In this document: positions 53,544 to 61,814 of the stretch, in pieces
Layout: each line of letters starts with the position of its first letter
How positions within the stretch are numbered: position 1 is the first letter of the stretch
DNA from: Vibrio splendidus
Lineage (GTDB): Bacteria > Pseudomonadota > Gammaproteobacteria > Enterobacterales > Vibrionaceae
DNA length: 64,000 nucleotides
Assembly: GCF_003345295.1 (NCBI RefSeq)
Contig: NZ_CP031055.1
Coordinates: 682,001-746,000 of the forward strand
Direction: 5' to 3'
Made by a program: the position numbers and the translations under genes
Notes under the pieces: model-generated
Told to the model about the DNA's origin: nothing
What the model saw: the letters and a program-made list of their open reading frames with translations, nothing else
The model's database searches: none

Positions 53544-55097
53544 ATGAAGAATCCAGTGATAGCGGATACCAAGCCAGTCAAAGTGGAGCTAACAGAAGGG
53601 GAGGAGTATTACTTCTGTACCTGTGGTAAATCGAAAAACCAACCTTACTGCGACGGCTCTCATGCAGGAACCGGCTTCAAACCGAAGAGTTTCGTGGCCG
53701 AGGAAAACGGCGACGCTTACCTGTGCCGCTGTAAATATTCAAACAATCTCCCATTTTGTGACGGTACCCATAAACAGTTTACGGCTGAGCAAGTGGGTCA
53801 AGAAGGCCCTGATGTTCATGTCCAATCTGCGGCTCCCGAAAGCTCGCCAGCCGCAACTGCAACCAAAGAGGAGCCCACGGTTGAGTTCATTCATCAATTA
53901 GCACGAGATGGTTTATCTAAGGTTGGACACCACGGGCCGATGACCTCAATGGGCGTTCCAAGATATCTATTGCCTCACTGGGATGACATTCAAGTGATGG
54001 TTGCACAAATGGCGACCAAACCGTTATTGGAAAATGTGCCCGTCGGTACTGAGCTTATTATTGGGCCAAAAGCGAAAAAACCGCTCAAATTGAACATCTC
54101 CTTGTTTGTTTCTGATATGAGTTTTGGGTCGTTATCTGAAGAAGCGAAAATCTCTTTAGCGACAGGCGCGGAGCTGGCGGGAACGGGAATTTGCTCGGGG
54201 GAGGGCGGCATGTTGCCCGAAGAGCAAGCGGCGAACTCACGTTACTTTTATGAATTAGCCAGCGCACAATTTGGTTACGATGAATCAAAGCTCAAAAATG
54301 TCCAAGCCTTCCATTTTAAAGGCGGGCAGGGTGCTAAAACCGGAACTGGCGGTCACCTACCGGGTGCGAAGAACATTGGTAAGATAGCTGAGGTGCGTGG
54401 CATTGAAGCAGGTACAGCCGCGATTTCTCCACCCACCTTTGTTGATCTAAAAACCGTCGAGGATTTCAAAAATTTTGCCGACCGAGTTCGAGAAGTGACG
54501 GGCGGGATCCCAATAGGCTTCAAGTTGAGTGCCAATCATATTGAAGAGGATATTCAGTTCGCACTTGATGCCAGTGCCGATTACATCATCTTGGATGGTC
54601 GAGGCGGTGGTACTGGGGCGGCGCCAGAAATGTTCCGTGACCATATTAGTGTGCCGACCATTCCAGCGCTTGCTCGTGCCAGAGCCTATCTAGATAAACA
54701 AGGCGTAAGTGACAGAGTCACCTTAATCATTACCGGCGGGCTTCGTGTTCCGATGGACTTCGTAAAAGCGATGGCGCTTGGCGCTGATGGGGTCGCTATC
54801 TCGAACAGTGCCATGCAGTCGATAGGTTGTGTTGCCGCCCGAATGTGTAACACCAATAATTGCCCAGCGGGTATCGCGACTCAAAAAGCCGATTTACGCC
54901 AACGGTTAAATGTCGAGAAGGCATCGAATCAATTGAAGAACTTCTTCGAAGCCTCGACTGAATTGATGCAAGTGATGGCGAGAGCGTGTGGTCATGACCA
55001 TTTGAATCAGTTTAATCCTCACGATTTGGCTACATGGAATCGCGAAATGGCCGAGCTATCCGGAGTCGTTTACTCTGGGGTCAGTCCATTAAACTAA
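53544..55097 (+). CDS. Two CDGSH iron-sulfur domains fused to a glutamate-synthase-type FMN/3Fe-4S domain
   Basis: A 517-residue soluble protein of unusual build. Two tandem CDGSH domains open it: C25-x-C27, C36-D-G-S-H40 and C61-x-C63, C72-D-G-T-H76, each able to bind a [2Fe-2S] cluster with three Cys and one His. A linker rich in Ala, Ser and Pro follows (about 85-115). Residues about 130-500 match the FMN-binding alpha-domain of glutamate synthase (PRYLLPHWDDIQ; VSDMSFGSLSEEAKISLA; FKGGQGAKTGTGGHLPG; ILDGRGGGTGAAPE), with the C429-x5-C435-x4-C440 3Fe-4S motif. The glutaminase domain is absent, so ammonia or another donor would be used, or the reaction is different. AAGGTGAG precedes the ATG. 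Confidence 0.88.
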   Translation: MKNPVIADTKPVKVELTEGEEYYFCTCGKSKNQPYCDGSHAGTGFKPKSFVAEENGDAYLCRCKYSNNLPFCDGTHKQFTAEQVGQEGPDVHVQSAAPESSPAATATKEEPTVEFIHQLARDGLSKVGHHGPMTSMGVPRYLLPHWDDIQVMVAQMATKPLLENVPVGTELIIGPKAKKPLKLNISLFVSDMSFGSLSEEAKISLATGAELAGTGICSGEGGMLPEEQAANSRYFYELASAQFGYDESKLKNVQAFHFKGGQGAKTGTGGHLPGAKNIGKIAEVRGIEAGTAAISPPTFVDLKTVEDFKNFADRVREVTGGIPIGFKLSANHIEEDIQFALDASADYIILDGRGGGTGAAPEMFRDHISVPTIPALARARAYLDKQGVSDRVTLIITGGLRVPMDFVKAMALGADGVAISNSAMQSIGCVAARMCNTNNCPAGIATQKADLRQRLNVEKASNQLKNFFEASTELMQVMARACGHDHLNQFNPHDLATWNREMAELSGVVYSGVSPLN

Positions 55098-55120
55098 CTT
55101 AAGTAAATAGTATTTCGATA

Positions 55121-55157
55121 AAGCACACTCCCTGTATTTTGGGTGTGCTTATTTTTG
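55121..55157 (+). terminator. Terminator of the CDGSH fusion gene
   Basis: A stem AAGCACA/TGTGCTT with an inner CCC/GGG pair (55121 to 55150), followed by ATTTTTG. It separates the fusion gene from the SoxR promoter about 90 bases on. Confidence 0.8.
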
Positions 55158-55246
55158 TCTGTGTAATACCAATCTATAGTTAACCTTTCGTAATTAACTG
55201 CTTTATAAGTGTTTTTTAGTTACTTCCTATTTTTTTAAAATATCGC

Positions 55247-55277
55247 TTTACCTCAAGTTAACTTGAGGTTTTATCAT
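55247..55277 (+). promoter_or_regulatory. SoxR-controlled promoter with perfect sox box
   Basis: The box CCTCAAGTTAACTTGAGG at 55251-55268 is the SoxR consensus and a perfect palindrome. It lies between -35 TTTACC (55247-55252) and -10 TATCAT (55272-55277), whose spacer is exactly 19 bases, the over-long spacer that MerR-type activators shorten. It points at the reductase gene starting at 55424. Apart from this and the terminator, the 55098-55423 gap holds only short leader-type sequence, including a 6-codon ORF at 55407 that overlaps the ribosome-binding site. Confidence 0.9.
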
Positions 55278-55423
55278 CATCCCCAATCTAAAAACACAAT
55301 CTATCGCCTAGTGCAGGTTTTGATGTTATCAAACAGAAGTTACGAATCTTCAGTTATGAACTTTGAGCTCCGTAATTGAAGTCATGAATGCATAAAGGTG
55401 AGAAAAATGAACAAGGGTCAACA

Positions 55424-55963
55424 ATGAAAGTATTAGCGATTGGCGCGACCAACAGTAAAGCATCGATTAACCAACAATTAGCAGCGTACACTGCAAGTTT
55501 AGTCGAGGGCGCGCAAGTAGAGGTGCTCGATCTCAATGATTTCGAGATGCCTATTTACAGTGAAGACAGAGAAAAAGAGTCTGGCGTTCATCAACATGCG
55601 CAGCGCTTTTTTAGCAAGATTGGCGAAGCAGATGCTGTGGTCATCTCTTTTGCAGAGTACAACGGTTCATACACCGCAGCCTTTAAGAATGTGTTTGATT
55701 GGACATCACGAATCGACATGAAAGTGTACCAAGGCAAACCTGTTGTGATGCTCTCCACATCACCAGGCCCAGGTGGCGCAAGCTCTGTGTTGTCGTCTGC
55801 GGTACATTCTGCACCTTACTTTGATGCTGATGTGAAGGGCTCGATGTCGGTACCAAGTTTCTACGACAACTTTAATGTAGAAACGGGTGAGATCATCAAT
55901 GCCGAAATAGCAGAGAACTTGAAATCGATCATGAGTCAGATTTCGAAATCGAATGACATCTGA
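55424..55963 (+). CDS. NADPH-dependent FMN reductase / quinone reductase
   Basis: A 179-residue flavodoxin-fold reductase. The start VLAIGATNSKASINQQLAAYTASL, DLNDFEMPIYSEDREKE and FAEYNGSYTAAFKNVFDWTSRI are typical of the ChrR/ArsH-like NAD(P)H-dependent FMN reductase family, with VMLSTSPGPGGASS near 108. It reduces FMN or quinones with two electrons, which limits redox cycling. AAGGG lies 7 bases before ATG 55424; the upstream ATG frames are not used. Its promoter has a perfect SoxR box, so it should be induced by redox-cycling compounds, and soxR is the next gene. Confidence 0.88.
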   Translation: MKVLAIGATNSKASINQQLAAYTASLVEGAQVEVLDLNDFEMPIYSEDREKESGVHQHAQRFFSKIGEADAVVISFAEYNGSYTAAFKNVFDWTSRIDMKVYQGKPVVMLSTSPGPGGASSVLSSAVHSAPYFDADVKGSMSVPSFYDNFNVETGEIINAEIAENLKSIMSQISKSNDI

Positions 55964-56064
55964 TTCAACAAAGCAGTTATGATCGTGGCTGATTTTCGTT
56001 GAGCTCTCTGTCAAAGTTTAAGGTCAATCATTGGTGAGGGCTGGAATAGACCGCTATTCTAAAG

Positions 56065-56080
56065 TTAAAGTAAGCTTTAA
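56065..56080. promoter_or_regulatory. Palindrome upstream of soxR
   Basis: An inverted repeat TTAAAG-TAAG-CTTTAA (6-4-6) lies 30 bases before the soxR start. It could be an operator, but does not match the sox box. Confidence 0.3.
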
Positions 56081-56109
56081 TTATTTATGATCTCAAGGAT
56101 AGTGTAACA

Positions 56110-56550
56110 ATGAGAAACATCGTATATCTCACCATAGGCCAGTTGGCAGAGCGTAGCGGCGTGGCTCCTTCAGCGTTACGTTTTTACGAAACCAAGGGGT
56201 TGATTGCTTCGATTCGCACTAATGGAAATCAACGCCGTTATCAGTCGGCGATGTTGAGACGAATAGCGTTGATACAAGTGGCGCAGTCGATAGGTTTCAC
56301 GCTGGAAGAGATTACCGAAGAGTTATCTACCTTACCTATGAACCATACCGCGACTAAGCGAGATTGGGAGCGAGTTGCGAAGAAGTGGCAAGGACAACTC
56401 GACAGCAAAATGGCGCAGATTAAATCGCTACAAGAAAACCTAACCGGCTGTATCGGTTGCGGGTGTTTGAGTATGCAGAAATGCCACTTGTTGAACCCTG
56501 AAGATATTCTGCATGACCAAGGGCAGGGCGCACAACGGATCGTTGAGTAA
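56110..56550 (+). CDS. soxR: Redox-sensitive transcriptional activator SoxR
   Basis: A 146-residue MerR-family regulator. Winged helix-turn-helix at about 6-50 (TIGQLAERSGVAPSALRFYETKGLI), a dimer helix, and the [2Fe-2S] cluster motif C114-x2-C117-x-C119-x5-C125 (CIGCGCLSMQKC), which is complete. Oxidation of the cluster by redox-active compounds switches the bound promoter on. In E. coli it controls soxS; no soxS is seen here, but a perfect SoxR box drives the reductase gene just upstream, the direct-target mode described in Pseudomonas and others. AAGGA precedes the ATG. Confidence 0.95.
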   Translation: MRNIVYLTIGQLAERSGVAPSALRFYETKGLIASIRTNGNQRRYQSAMLRRIALIQVAQSIGFTLEEITEELSTLPMNHTATKRDWERVAKKWQGQLDSKMAQIKSLQENLTGCIGCGCLSMQKCHLLNPEDILHDQGQGAQRIVE

Positions 56551-56567
56551 CCCTGACTTAAGGTTCC

Positions 56568-57332
56568 CTATTTGAGATCGTCGAATCCAATGCACTCAAT
56601 CTGATGGTCAGCTAGCCACTGTTTTAGTTCTGGGCTAGTGAGAAGCTGATGCTCTTCGACGCGTTTATCACTGTAGCTTGATAGGGACTTAAGCTGTTCA
56701 CTTGCCACTGATGAAGGGTGGCACATTAACTCAAGCACACCGTCAGGCATCATAGCTTGGTAGCTCAGTAATAAATCTTGCAGGCCATTCAGCGATACGC
56801 CTTCGTCAAAGAAACGCATGTCGAAAGCATCTGGTGTTGGCACTCGCAGTGCATCTTGGCCACTTAGGATGTTATCGATTCGTCTAACTGGGAGACCAAT
56901 GTGATTCACTGTGCGCGTAAACGCCGCTTTGAGAGGTTTAAATACGCCCCCAAAATGATGGCTATCGATATGGTTGATCTTTAAACCTGCATTGATAGCA
57001 GCTTGATATTGCGCGTTGAGCTCGAGCATCACCTCATCTTCATTCACATCTGATTTATCGAATAGGGTGACGTTGCAAAAGAAGTGGCCGTGTTCGTCGA
57101 CTAAGCTCGGAACCTGCTCTGGTGGCGTCAGTGGTTTGCCTGCGGTGACCGTAAAGTGCAAGCCTACTTCCGGAACCAAACCTTGGTGATAAAGCTCAAT
57201 GGCGTGTTGGGTTCCAGGTTGGTTCATCATGATGGTGGTTGACTTTACTACGCCTGCTTTGAAGCACTCAACAATGCCATGATTTACCGTTTCAGTGAGG
57301 CCGAAATCATCGGCGTTCAGTATTAGTTTCAT
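56568..57332 (-). CDS. chbG: Chitooligosaccharide deacetylase ChbG (YdjC family)
   Basis: A 254-residue deacetylase removing one acetyl group from (phosphorylated) chitobiose or chitotriose. It has the YdjC metal-site motifs LNADDFGLTETVNHGI near 4-19, VGLHFTVTAGKPL near 57, HIDSHHFGGVFKP near 121 and MCHPSS near 213. It lies directly downstream of the GH4 gene in the same direction, and deacetylation is needed before that enzyme can act in the E. coli pathway. AGAGGT precedes the ATG. Confidence 0.9.
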   Translation of the reverse strand: MKLILNADDFGLTETVNHGIVECFKAGVVKSTTIMMNQPGTQHAIELYHQGLVPEVGLHFTVTAGKPLTPPEQVPSLVDEHGHFFCNVTLFDKSDVNEDEVMLELNAQYQAAINAGLKINHIDSHHFGGVFKPLKAAFTRTVNHIGLPVRRIDNILSGQDALRVPTPDAFDMRFFDEGVSLNGLQDLLLSYQAMMPDGVLELMCHPSSVASEQLKSLSSYSDKRVEEHQLLTSPELKQWLADHQIECIGFDDLK

Positions 57333-57408
57333 CGTGACCTCTGGTGACTAAAATGGATTGTGAACAACTTGAATTAACCTAATTTCGATTGAGTTAATGT
57401 ACATAAAG

Positions 57409-58749
57409 TTACTGCTCACTTTGTGCTAATCGATGAGCAAACGCAGGCATGAAGTCTAAGTTCTCTCGAATCGTTTCTAATAACGCCTCATCAATGTGTG
57501 AGCCGCTATCAACAATAGGATTAAGGATCAAAGCGCGTTTAGCTAATGCAATATCCCCCGTCATCGCGGCCTTCACTGTTAAGGTTTCAAACTCTTTCAT
57601 TTGTTGGATTAGGCGTAACGTATCGCTATCAAAAGGTTCGACATTCAATGGAAGGATCGCGCTGTTAGTAATAACTGAGCTGACTTCTACCGCGCAGTCA
57701 TCAAGAAGCCCTTGAATCGCCCCATTATTGCGAGTGTTGACGTGCATGATAGAACGCTTGTTGTTGTGAATACTGCTCATTAGTTCACAAGCTGCTTCAG
57801 AATAATGGGCACCACCTCGTTCTTCTAATAATTTCGGTTTGGTATCCAGCATCGGGTCTCTGTATATTTCGAGCAATTGTTGTTCAACTTTTGCAACCAA
57901 GTCGGCGCGATTTTCGCTCTTTTCAGACGCCGCAAATTCTTTGTCTAGAATATCTCGTGATTGGTAGTAGTAACGTAGGTAAGCACACGGCACCAGGTTC
58001 AATGAGCGAATCAACTCAGCGTCCCATTCAAAGGGTGGGATGTTTTTAGGCATCATTTGGTCATTGCCTCCGAGGAGTTGGTCTATCACTTCTTGGAGCT
58101 TGTCTTCGCCGTTATGAAGTACTTTTCGGGCCCACACTAGGTGATTCAAACCTGCGATTTGCATGGTGATGTCTTCGCGTACAGCGCCAAGCATTTTTGC
58201 TGCTCCGCGCTCCATGTTCACGGGGATATTGCACAAGCCGACCGTCTTGATGGTTGAGTGCTTAATCAAGGCCTCGGTCACCATACCTGATGGATTGGTA
58301 AAGTTGAGCAGCCACGCATTGGGGCAAAGTGCTTCCATCTCTTTGGCGATCTTTAATGCAATTGGTATGGTTCGACAAGCATTAGAGAAACCACCCAATC
58401 CGTTAGTTTCTTGCCCTATCATGCGATACTTTAAAGCAATTCTTTCATCACGTAGCCTTGCTTCTAATCGACCTGCCCTAAACTGAGAACAGACAAAATT
58501 CGCGTCCACAAGCGCTGTTTTTCGGTCTGTCGTGAGGTGCACTGTGATGTCACAGTTCGCTTTTCTAATCATTCGCTGCGTCAAATCTGCAATCACTTGG
58601 GCTTTTTCCATACCTTCTTCGATATCGACAAGCCAAAGATCAGAAATAGGTAATTCGTGATAGCGTTTTAGTAAGCCTTCGATCAGCTCAGGGGTGTAAC
58701 TTGATCCACCACCAATGACCGCAACTTTGAGTTTTTGTACTTGCTTCAT
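57409..58749 (-). CDS. GH4-family 6-phospho-beta-glucosidase (ChbF type)
   Basis: A 446-residue NAD+- and Mn2+-dependent glycosidase of family GH4. The Rossmann start VAVIGGGSSYTPELIEGLL, VCSQFRAGRLEARLRDE, GLGGFSNACRTIPIAL, the metal Cys in VGLCNIPVN and the His/Asn in AGLNHLVWARK are clear. It hydrolyses phosphorylated chitobiose or cellobiose. The frame is open to 58920, but ATG 58749 has GGTGAG before it and gives the family length. A palindrome ATGTA-GAT-TACAT lies 17-29 bases upstream, between it and the divergent LysR gene. No chbBCA sugar transporter is in the window. Confidence 0.88.
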   Translation of the reverse strand: MKQVQKLKVAVIGGGSSYTPELIEGLLKRYHELPISDLWLVDIEEGMEKAQVIADLTQRMIRKANCDITVHLTTDRKTALVDANFVCSQFRAGRLEARLRDERIALKYRMIGQETNGLGGFSNACRTIPIALKIAKEMEALCPNAWLLNFTNPSGMVTEALIKHSTIKTVGLCNIPVNMERGAAKMLGAVREDITMQIAGLNHLVWARKVLHNGEDKLQEVIDQLLGGNDQMMPKNIPPFEWDAELIRSLNLVPCAYLRYYYQSRDILDKEFAASEKSENRADLVAKVEQQLLEIYRDPMLDTKPKLLEERGGAHYSEAACELMSSIHNNKRSIMHVNTRNNGAIQGLLDDCAVEVSSVITNSAILPLNVEPFDSDTLRLIQQMKEFETLTVKAAMTGDIALAKRALILNPIVDSGSHIDEALLETIRENLDFMPAFAHRLAQSEQ

Positions 58750-58765
58750 TTGACTCACCATTATT

Positions 58766-58778
58766 ATGTAGATTACAT
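58766..58778. promoter_or_regulatory. Palindrome between the GH4 and LysR genes
   Basis: The inverted repeat ATGTA-GAT-TACAT sits in the 102-bp gap between two divergent genes, one of them a LysR regulator. TTAATCTAT occurs twice nearby (58791 and 58844). It is a likely LysR binding site. Confidence 0.45.
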
Positions 58779-58851
58779 GGTTTAATCTATATGATGAGTC
58801 AGTACGTCTACAAACCAGTATCGATGATTTATGAATTAGTGAGGTTAATCT

Positions 58852-59736
58852 ATGGGGCTGTTTGAAAATCGCCAACAAACATTGTCGTTGTTGCACACCT
58901 TCAGTGTAGCGGCTAAACATTTAAGCTTCACCCTTGCCGCCGATGAACTATTTCTGACTCAAGGTGGAGTCAGTCATCGCATCAAGAAACTTGAGCAGCA
59001 GCTTAAATTTAATCTGTTTGTGCGTAAAACAAGAAAGCTAGAATTGACCCCAGAAGGACAACGCGTTCTCTCGATGCTGAGTGTCTCATTCGAATCTATT
59101 TTCTCTGAACTGATGGACATTCAAACTGGAGAGCTAAGTGGTGAATTGTACATAGCAACCTCTCCTTATTTTGCGTCGTCTTGGTTAATGCCGCGCCTAC
59201 CAGATTTTAGGCAGTTATACCCGAATTTAAGTATTAAATTACAAACCAAACAGAACCAATCTGACTTTCAGTTTGAACCTTATGACGTGGCAATTTTCTA
59301 TAGCGAGGGTCACTATCCGAATCATTATAGTGAGCGACTATTTTCAGGAGTTAGAACACCTGTATGCAGTCCTGAATACGCGAAGAGGTTCAATCTTGAG
59401 AAGGGCTTGCAACAATTGGATAGTGTGCAGTTTATTCATAGTGGAGACGTGACGGCTTGGCAGCGTTGGTTGGAAGCGGCTCAAAGTGAGGTTGATTGTA
59501 CTCTAAAGTGTGATTACTACAGTGACAACCGTATAGCGATGGACGCGGCAAGGTTATCGATGGGTGTAGCACTAGGAAGGCTCGAGTTTGCGACAACTCA
59601 AATTGAACAGGGTGGGTTAGTTGCTCCTTTTATGAGTATTGAGTCGGGTAAAGGTTACGATCTTGTATGTCCGAAAGGGATGGAGCAACGGACTAAGTTT
59701 CAAGTGTTTACTCAATGGGTTAAGCAGCAGTTATGA
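58852..59736 (+). CDS. LysR-family transcriptional regulator (DsdC-like)
   Basis: A 294-residue LTTR. The helix-turn-helix is at about 13-70 (LLHTFSVAAKHLSFTLAADELFLTQGGVSHRIKKLEQQL), then a two-subdomain effector region (GELYIATSPYFASSWLMPRLPDFRQLYPNLSIKL). Overall it is like DsdC/GcvA. It is divergent from the GH4 and chbG operon and is the likely regulator of chitobiose use there. GAGG precedes the ATG. Confidence 0.9.
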   Translation: MGLFENRQQTLSLLHTFSVAAKHLSFTLAADELFLTQGGVSHRIKKLEQQLKFNLFVRKTRKLELTPEGQRVLSMLSVSFESIFSELMDIQTGELSGELYIATSPYFASSWLMPRLPDFRQLYPNLSIKLQTKQNQSDFQFEPYDVAIFYSEGHYPNHYSERLFSGVRTPVCSPEYAKRFNLEKGLQQLDSVQFIHSGDVTAWQRWLEAAQSEVDCTLKCDYYSDNRIAMDAARLSMGVALGRLEFATTQIEQGGLVAPFMSIESGKGYDLVCPKGMEQRTKFQVFTQWVKQQL

Positions 59737-59814
59737 CAGAATAGCATGCCTAGACAAAAGCGAATTTAAGGTCTAGTTTGGGTGGTTCTTTCTTTCAATA
59801 AAAAGAGGTGAGTT

Positions 59815-60195
59815 ATGTTCAGCCATGTTTTTCTCGGAACCGAAGATATTGAACGTGCGAAGTCGTTCTATGATCCAATTATGAAGATGCTTGGTTACAA
59901 CGAAGGCTCAATAGATCCTAAAGGGCGTTGTGTTTACGTGAGCAAAACGGGTGTACTAGGTTTAACCAAACCGATTGATGGTCAGCCAGCGACTTATGGC
60001 AATGGTATGACGGTAGGATTCTTGGCGAGTTCACCAGAAATGGTGGATGAATGGCATCGCATCGGCGTCGAAAATGGTGGTACTAGCATTGAAGGTGGCC
60101 CCGGAGCGAGAGGTTCTGACGAGCGTCGCTTGTACATGGCTTACTTGCGAGACCCTGATGGAAACAAGATTTGTGCAACTCACTTTATGCCATAG
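59815..60195 (+). CDS. VOC-family (glyoxalase/bleomycin-resistance fold) protein
   Basis: A 126-residue metal-site protein with two beta-alpha-beta-beta-beta halves: HVFLGTEDIERAKSFYDPIMKMLGY and MAYLRDPDGNKICATHFMP with a final His/Glu region. VOC proteins include dioxygenases, glyoxalases and isomerases; the substrate is unknown. GAGGTGAG precedes the ATG. Confidence 0.85.
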   Translation: MFSHVFLGTEDIERAKSFYDPIMKMLGYNEGSIDPKGRCVYVSKTGVLGLTKPIDGQPATYGNGMTVGFLASSPEMVDEWHRIGVENGGTSIEGGPGARGSDERRLYMAYLRDPDGNKICATHFMP

Positions 60196-60252
60196 TTTAC
60201 GTTATGCCACAGTTCACCTTATGTCATAGTTAACTTTATGCCACAGTGGCGT
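60185..60252. repeat. 17-bp tandem repeat, four imperfect copies
   Basis: Four copies of TTATGcCAcAGTTnACn run in phase (60185, 60202, 60219, 60236), each 17 bases, with 3-5 mismatches between copies. The first overlaps the stop of the VOC gene. The region is non-coding and lies before the globin gene. Confidence 0.7.
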
Positions 60253-60349
60253 ATAATTAAGTCATATTGATTGTTCAGGGTTAGTTTATGATGCTCTGAA
60301 CTAACCCGTTATTTTAAAGACTGGCTGACTATTGCAAAGGACTTGCTAG

Positions 60350-60754
60350 ATGAAACCGAATGAACTGTTTTATGAAAGCTTCGAGCGTTGCCGGATTGAT
60401 CAAGAATTCTTGGAAAGCTTTCTGGCAGACTTCTGCGAGCATAACCCAAGGTTTTCAGAACGTTTTGAAAAGATAGGGTTAGAGCAGCAAACTAAGATGC
60501 TTAAGGCCTCGATCATTCTTATTTATAATTCTTCTGGTCTGCCAAGTGTGCGGAACTCGGTCAAGAAACTGGGGAAAAGGCACAAAGATTTGGGGTTGGA
60601 CATTTCAGAAATTGAATTAAACGAATGGTTTAATTCGCTGCTCAATACGGTTAAAAAGTACGATCCTCATTATGATGAGAACGTAGAACGAGCTTGGGCA
60701 GAAACGCTGGATGCTGGTCTAACGATCATGAAAAAAGAGTGTGTTGAAAAATAA
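60350..60754 (+). CDS. Single-domain globin
   Basis: A 134-residue globin-fold protein: SFLADFCEHNPRFSERFEKIGLEQQTKMLKASIILIY matches helices B to E, and LGKRHKDLGLD carries the proximal heme His near 78. The C-terminal helices (W...LNTVKKYDPHYDENVERAWAETLDAGLTIMK) are typical of bacterial single-domain globins or globin sensors. It likely binds O2 or NO, or is an oxygen sensor without output. AAAGGA precedes the ATG. A terminator overlaps its stop. Confidence 0.8.
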   Translation: MKPNELFYESFERCRIDQEFLESFLADFCEHNPRFSERFEKIGLEQQTKMLKASIILIYNSSGLPSVRNSVKKLGKRHKDLGLDISEIELNEWFNSLLNTVKKYDPHYDENVERAWAETLDAGLTIMKKECVEK

Positions 60755-60794
60755 GATAAGCTTCGCATAACAACACGAGGTTTATCTTATTTTT
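60747..60794 (+). terminator. Terminator of the globin gene
   Basis: AAAATAAGATAA/TTATCTTATTTT (arms near 60748-60759 and 60782-60793) forms a 12-bp AT-rich stem with a T-run. The stop codon lies in the first arm. Next to it, 60811-60849 holds a second stem ATTCATTGCCCT/AGGGTAATGAAT that may terminate the minus-strand porin-like gene. Confidence 0.7.
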
Positions 60795-60857
60795 AAAATG
60801 ATGGCTTTTAATTCATTGCCCTAAATGGTTTTTATTCAGGGTAATGAATATGTTGGC

Positions 60858-61448
60858 TTAAAAGGTAAAGCCGGCTTGTACACCCCAAACTGAGTCCTTG
60901 GTATACCAACTGCTTTCACTGCCGATCTCATATCCATCAAACCCTACACGAGTCAACAGCTTGGAGTTGCCAAACAATGGTTTTGATGACTTGTACTCTG
61001 CGCCGATACCGTAAGTTAAGCCAAAATTACCATGAGAACCTTTATGAACTTCATTTCCTTTGCTAGAGCTATACGCCAACTTTGTATCTGAGTGTGAATA
61101 GAAAGCACCAAACTTGCCCAAAATAGCAAAATTTTCACTAAAACTGTGTTTGTACACAGGCGTCAATGAGAGCGTTAAGGTGTCGAACTCTTGCTTTCGT
61201 TGTACTGTCTCGTTGTTGCTGTAATCAACGTAACTGTCTTTGTCATCGACGCTGATAATCAACAATGTTGATTCTACATACCAGTTACTTTGTGCGATCT
61301 GGCTGCCCAGTGTGAACTGACCACCGACATCACCACTATCCATACCAACACCGCCCAAAACATACATTTCATTTGCTGCAATCGCTGAAGTTGACGTAAT
61401 GCCCGTAACTGATGCAATCGTAAGCGCCGCTAAGACTAATTTTTTCAT
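60858..61448 (-). CDS. Small outer-membrane beta-barrel protein
   Basis: A 196-residue protein with signal peptide (residues 1-24, ending SAIAAN) and an eight-strand barrel pattern: alternating aromatic and polar strands (WYVESTLLIISVDD; TLTLSLTPVYKHSF; FAILGKFGAFYSH; FGLTYGIGAEYKSS; LTRVGFDGYEIG; VWGVQAGFTF), with the final Phe that BAM recognises. It is OmpX/Ail/OmpA-like by shape. Function is unknown. GAGAG precedes the ATG. Confidence 0.8.
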   Translation of the reverse strand: MKKLVLAALTIASVTGITSTSAIAANEMYVLGGVGMDSGDVGGQFTLGSQIAQSNWYVESTLLIISVDDKDSYVDYSNNETVQRKQEFDTLTLSLTPVYKHSFSENFAILGKFGAFYSHSDTKLAYSSSKGNEVHKGSHGNFGLTYGIGAEYKSSKPLFGNSKLLTRVGFDGYEIGSESSWYTKDSVWGVQAGFTF

Positions 61449-61684
61449 TTTACTCTCTAAGGTTCGTAAATTTCGGGAGAGGATTCTAGCGATATTTTCA
61501 AAATAAAAAACACTGTTCGAATGAGTGGAGAGGCGATTAAATAAAGATTAAATATATCAATAATGAGGAGGGTAGGTTTGAAGGCTCGGATTATATTTTT
61601 TTAGGTATGATAGGGAGTGTTGAACCTCAATTTAATTATTGATTTTTAGCATTTTTATTGGCTTTCGGATTATTTGTACCTCAA
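61449..61684. other. Non-coding gap, no gene seen
   Basis: AT-rich sequence between two minus-strand outer-membrane genes. No gene, RNA or clear operator is recognised; it should include the promoter of the smaller barrel protein. Confidence 0.6.
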
Positions 61685-61720
61685 TGAAAAAGCCCTAGCG
61701 GTGAATCTTCGCTAGAGCTT
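61685..61720 (-). terminator. Terminator of the outer-membrane protein gene
   Basis: On the minus strand an 11-bp stem with one mismatch (arms near 61690-61700 and 61710-61720) is followed by TTTTTC, 95 bases past the stop at 61815. Confidence 0.7.
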
Positions 61721-61814
61721 CATTTAGATTGAATTAGAGAGCAATTTAATAGAGATTAAATACTAGGGATGACTAGTCTTTCCGCTTGTGCGTAAGGGTA
61801 AAGTAACCAGTGGC

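Noticed and set aside
56065..56080. Palindrome upstream of soxR as a second sox box
   Set aside because: TTAAAG/CTTTAA does not match the CCTCAAG half-site; kept only as a weak operator candidate.
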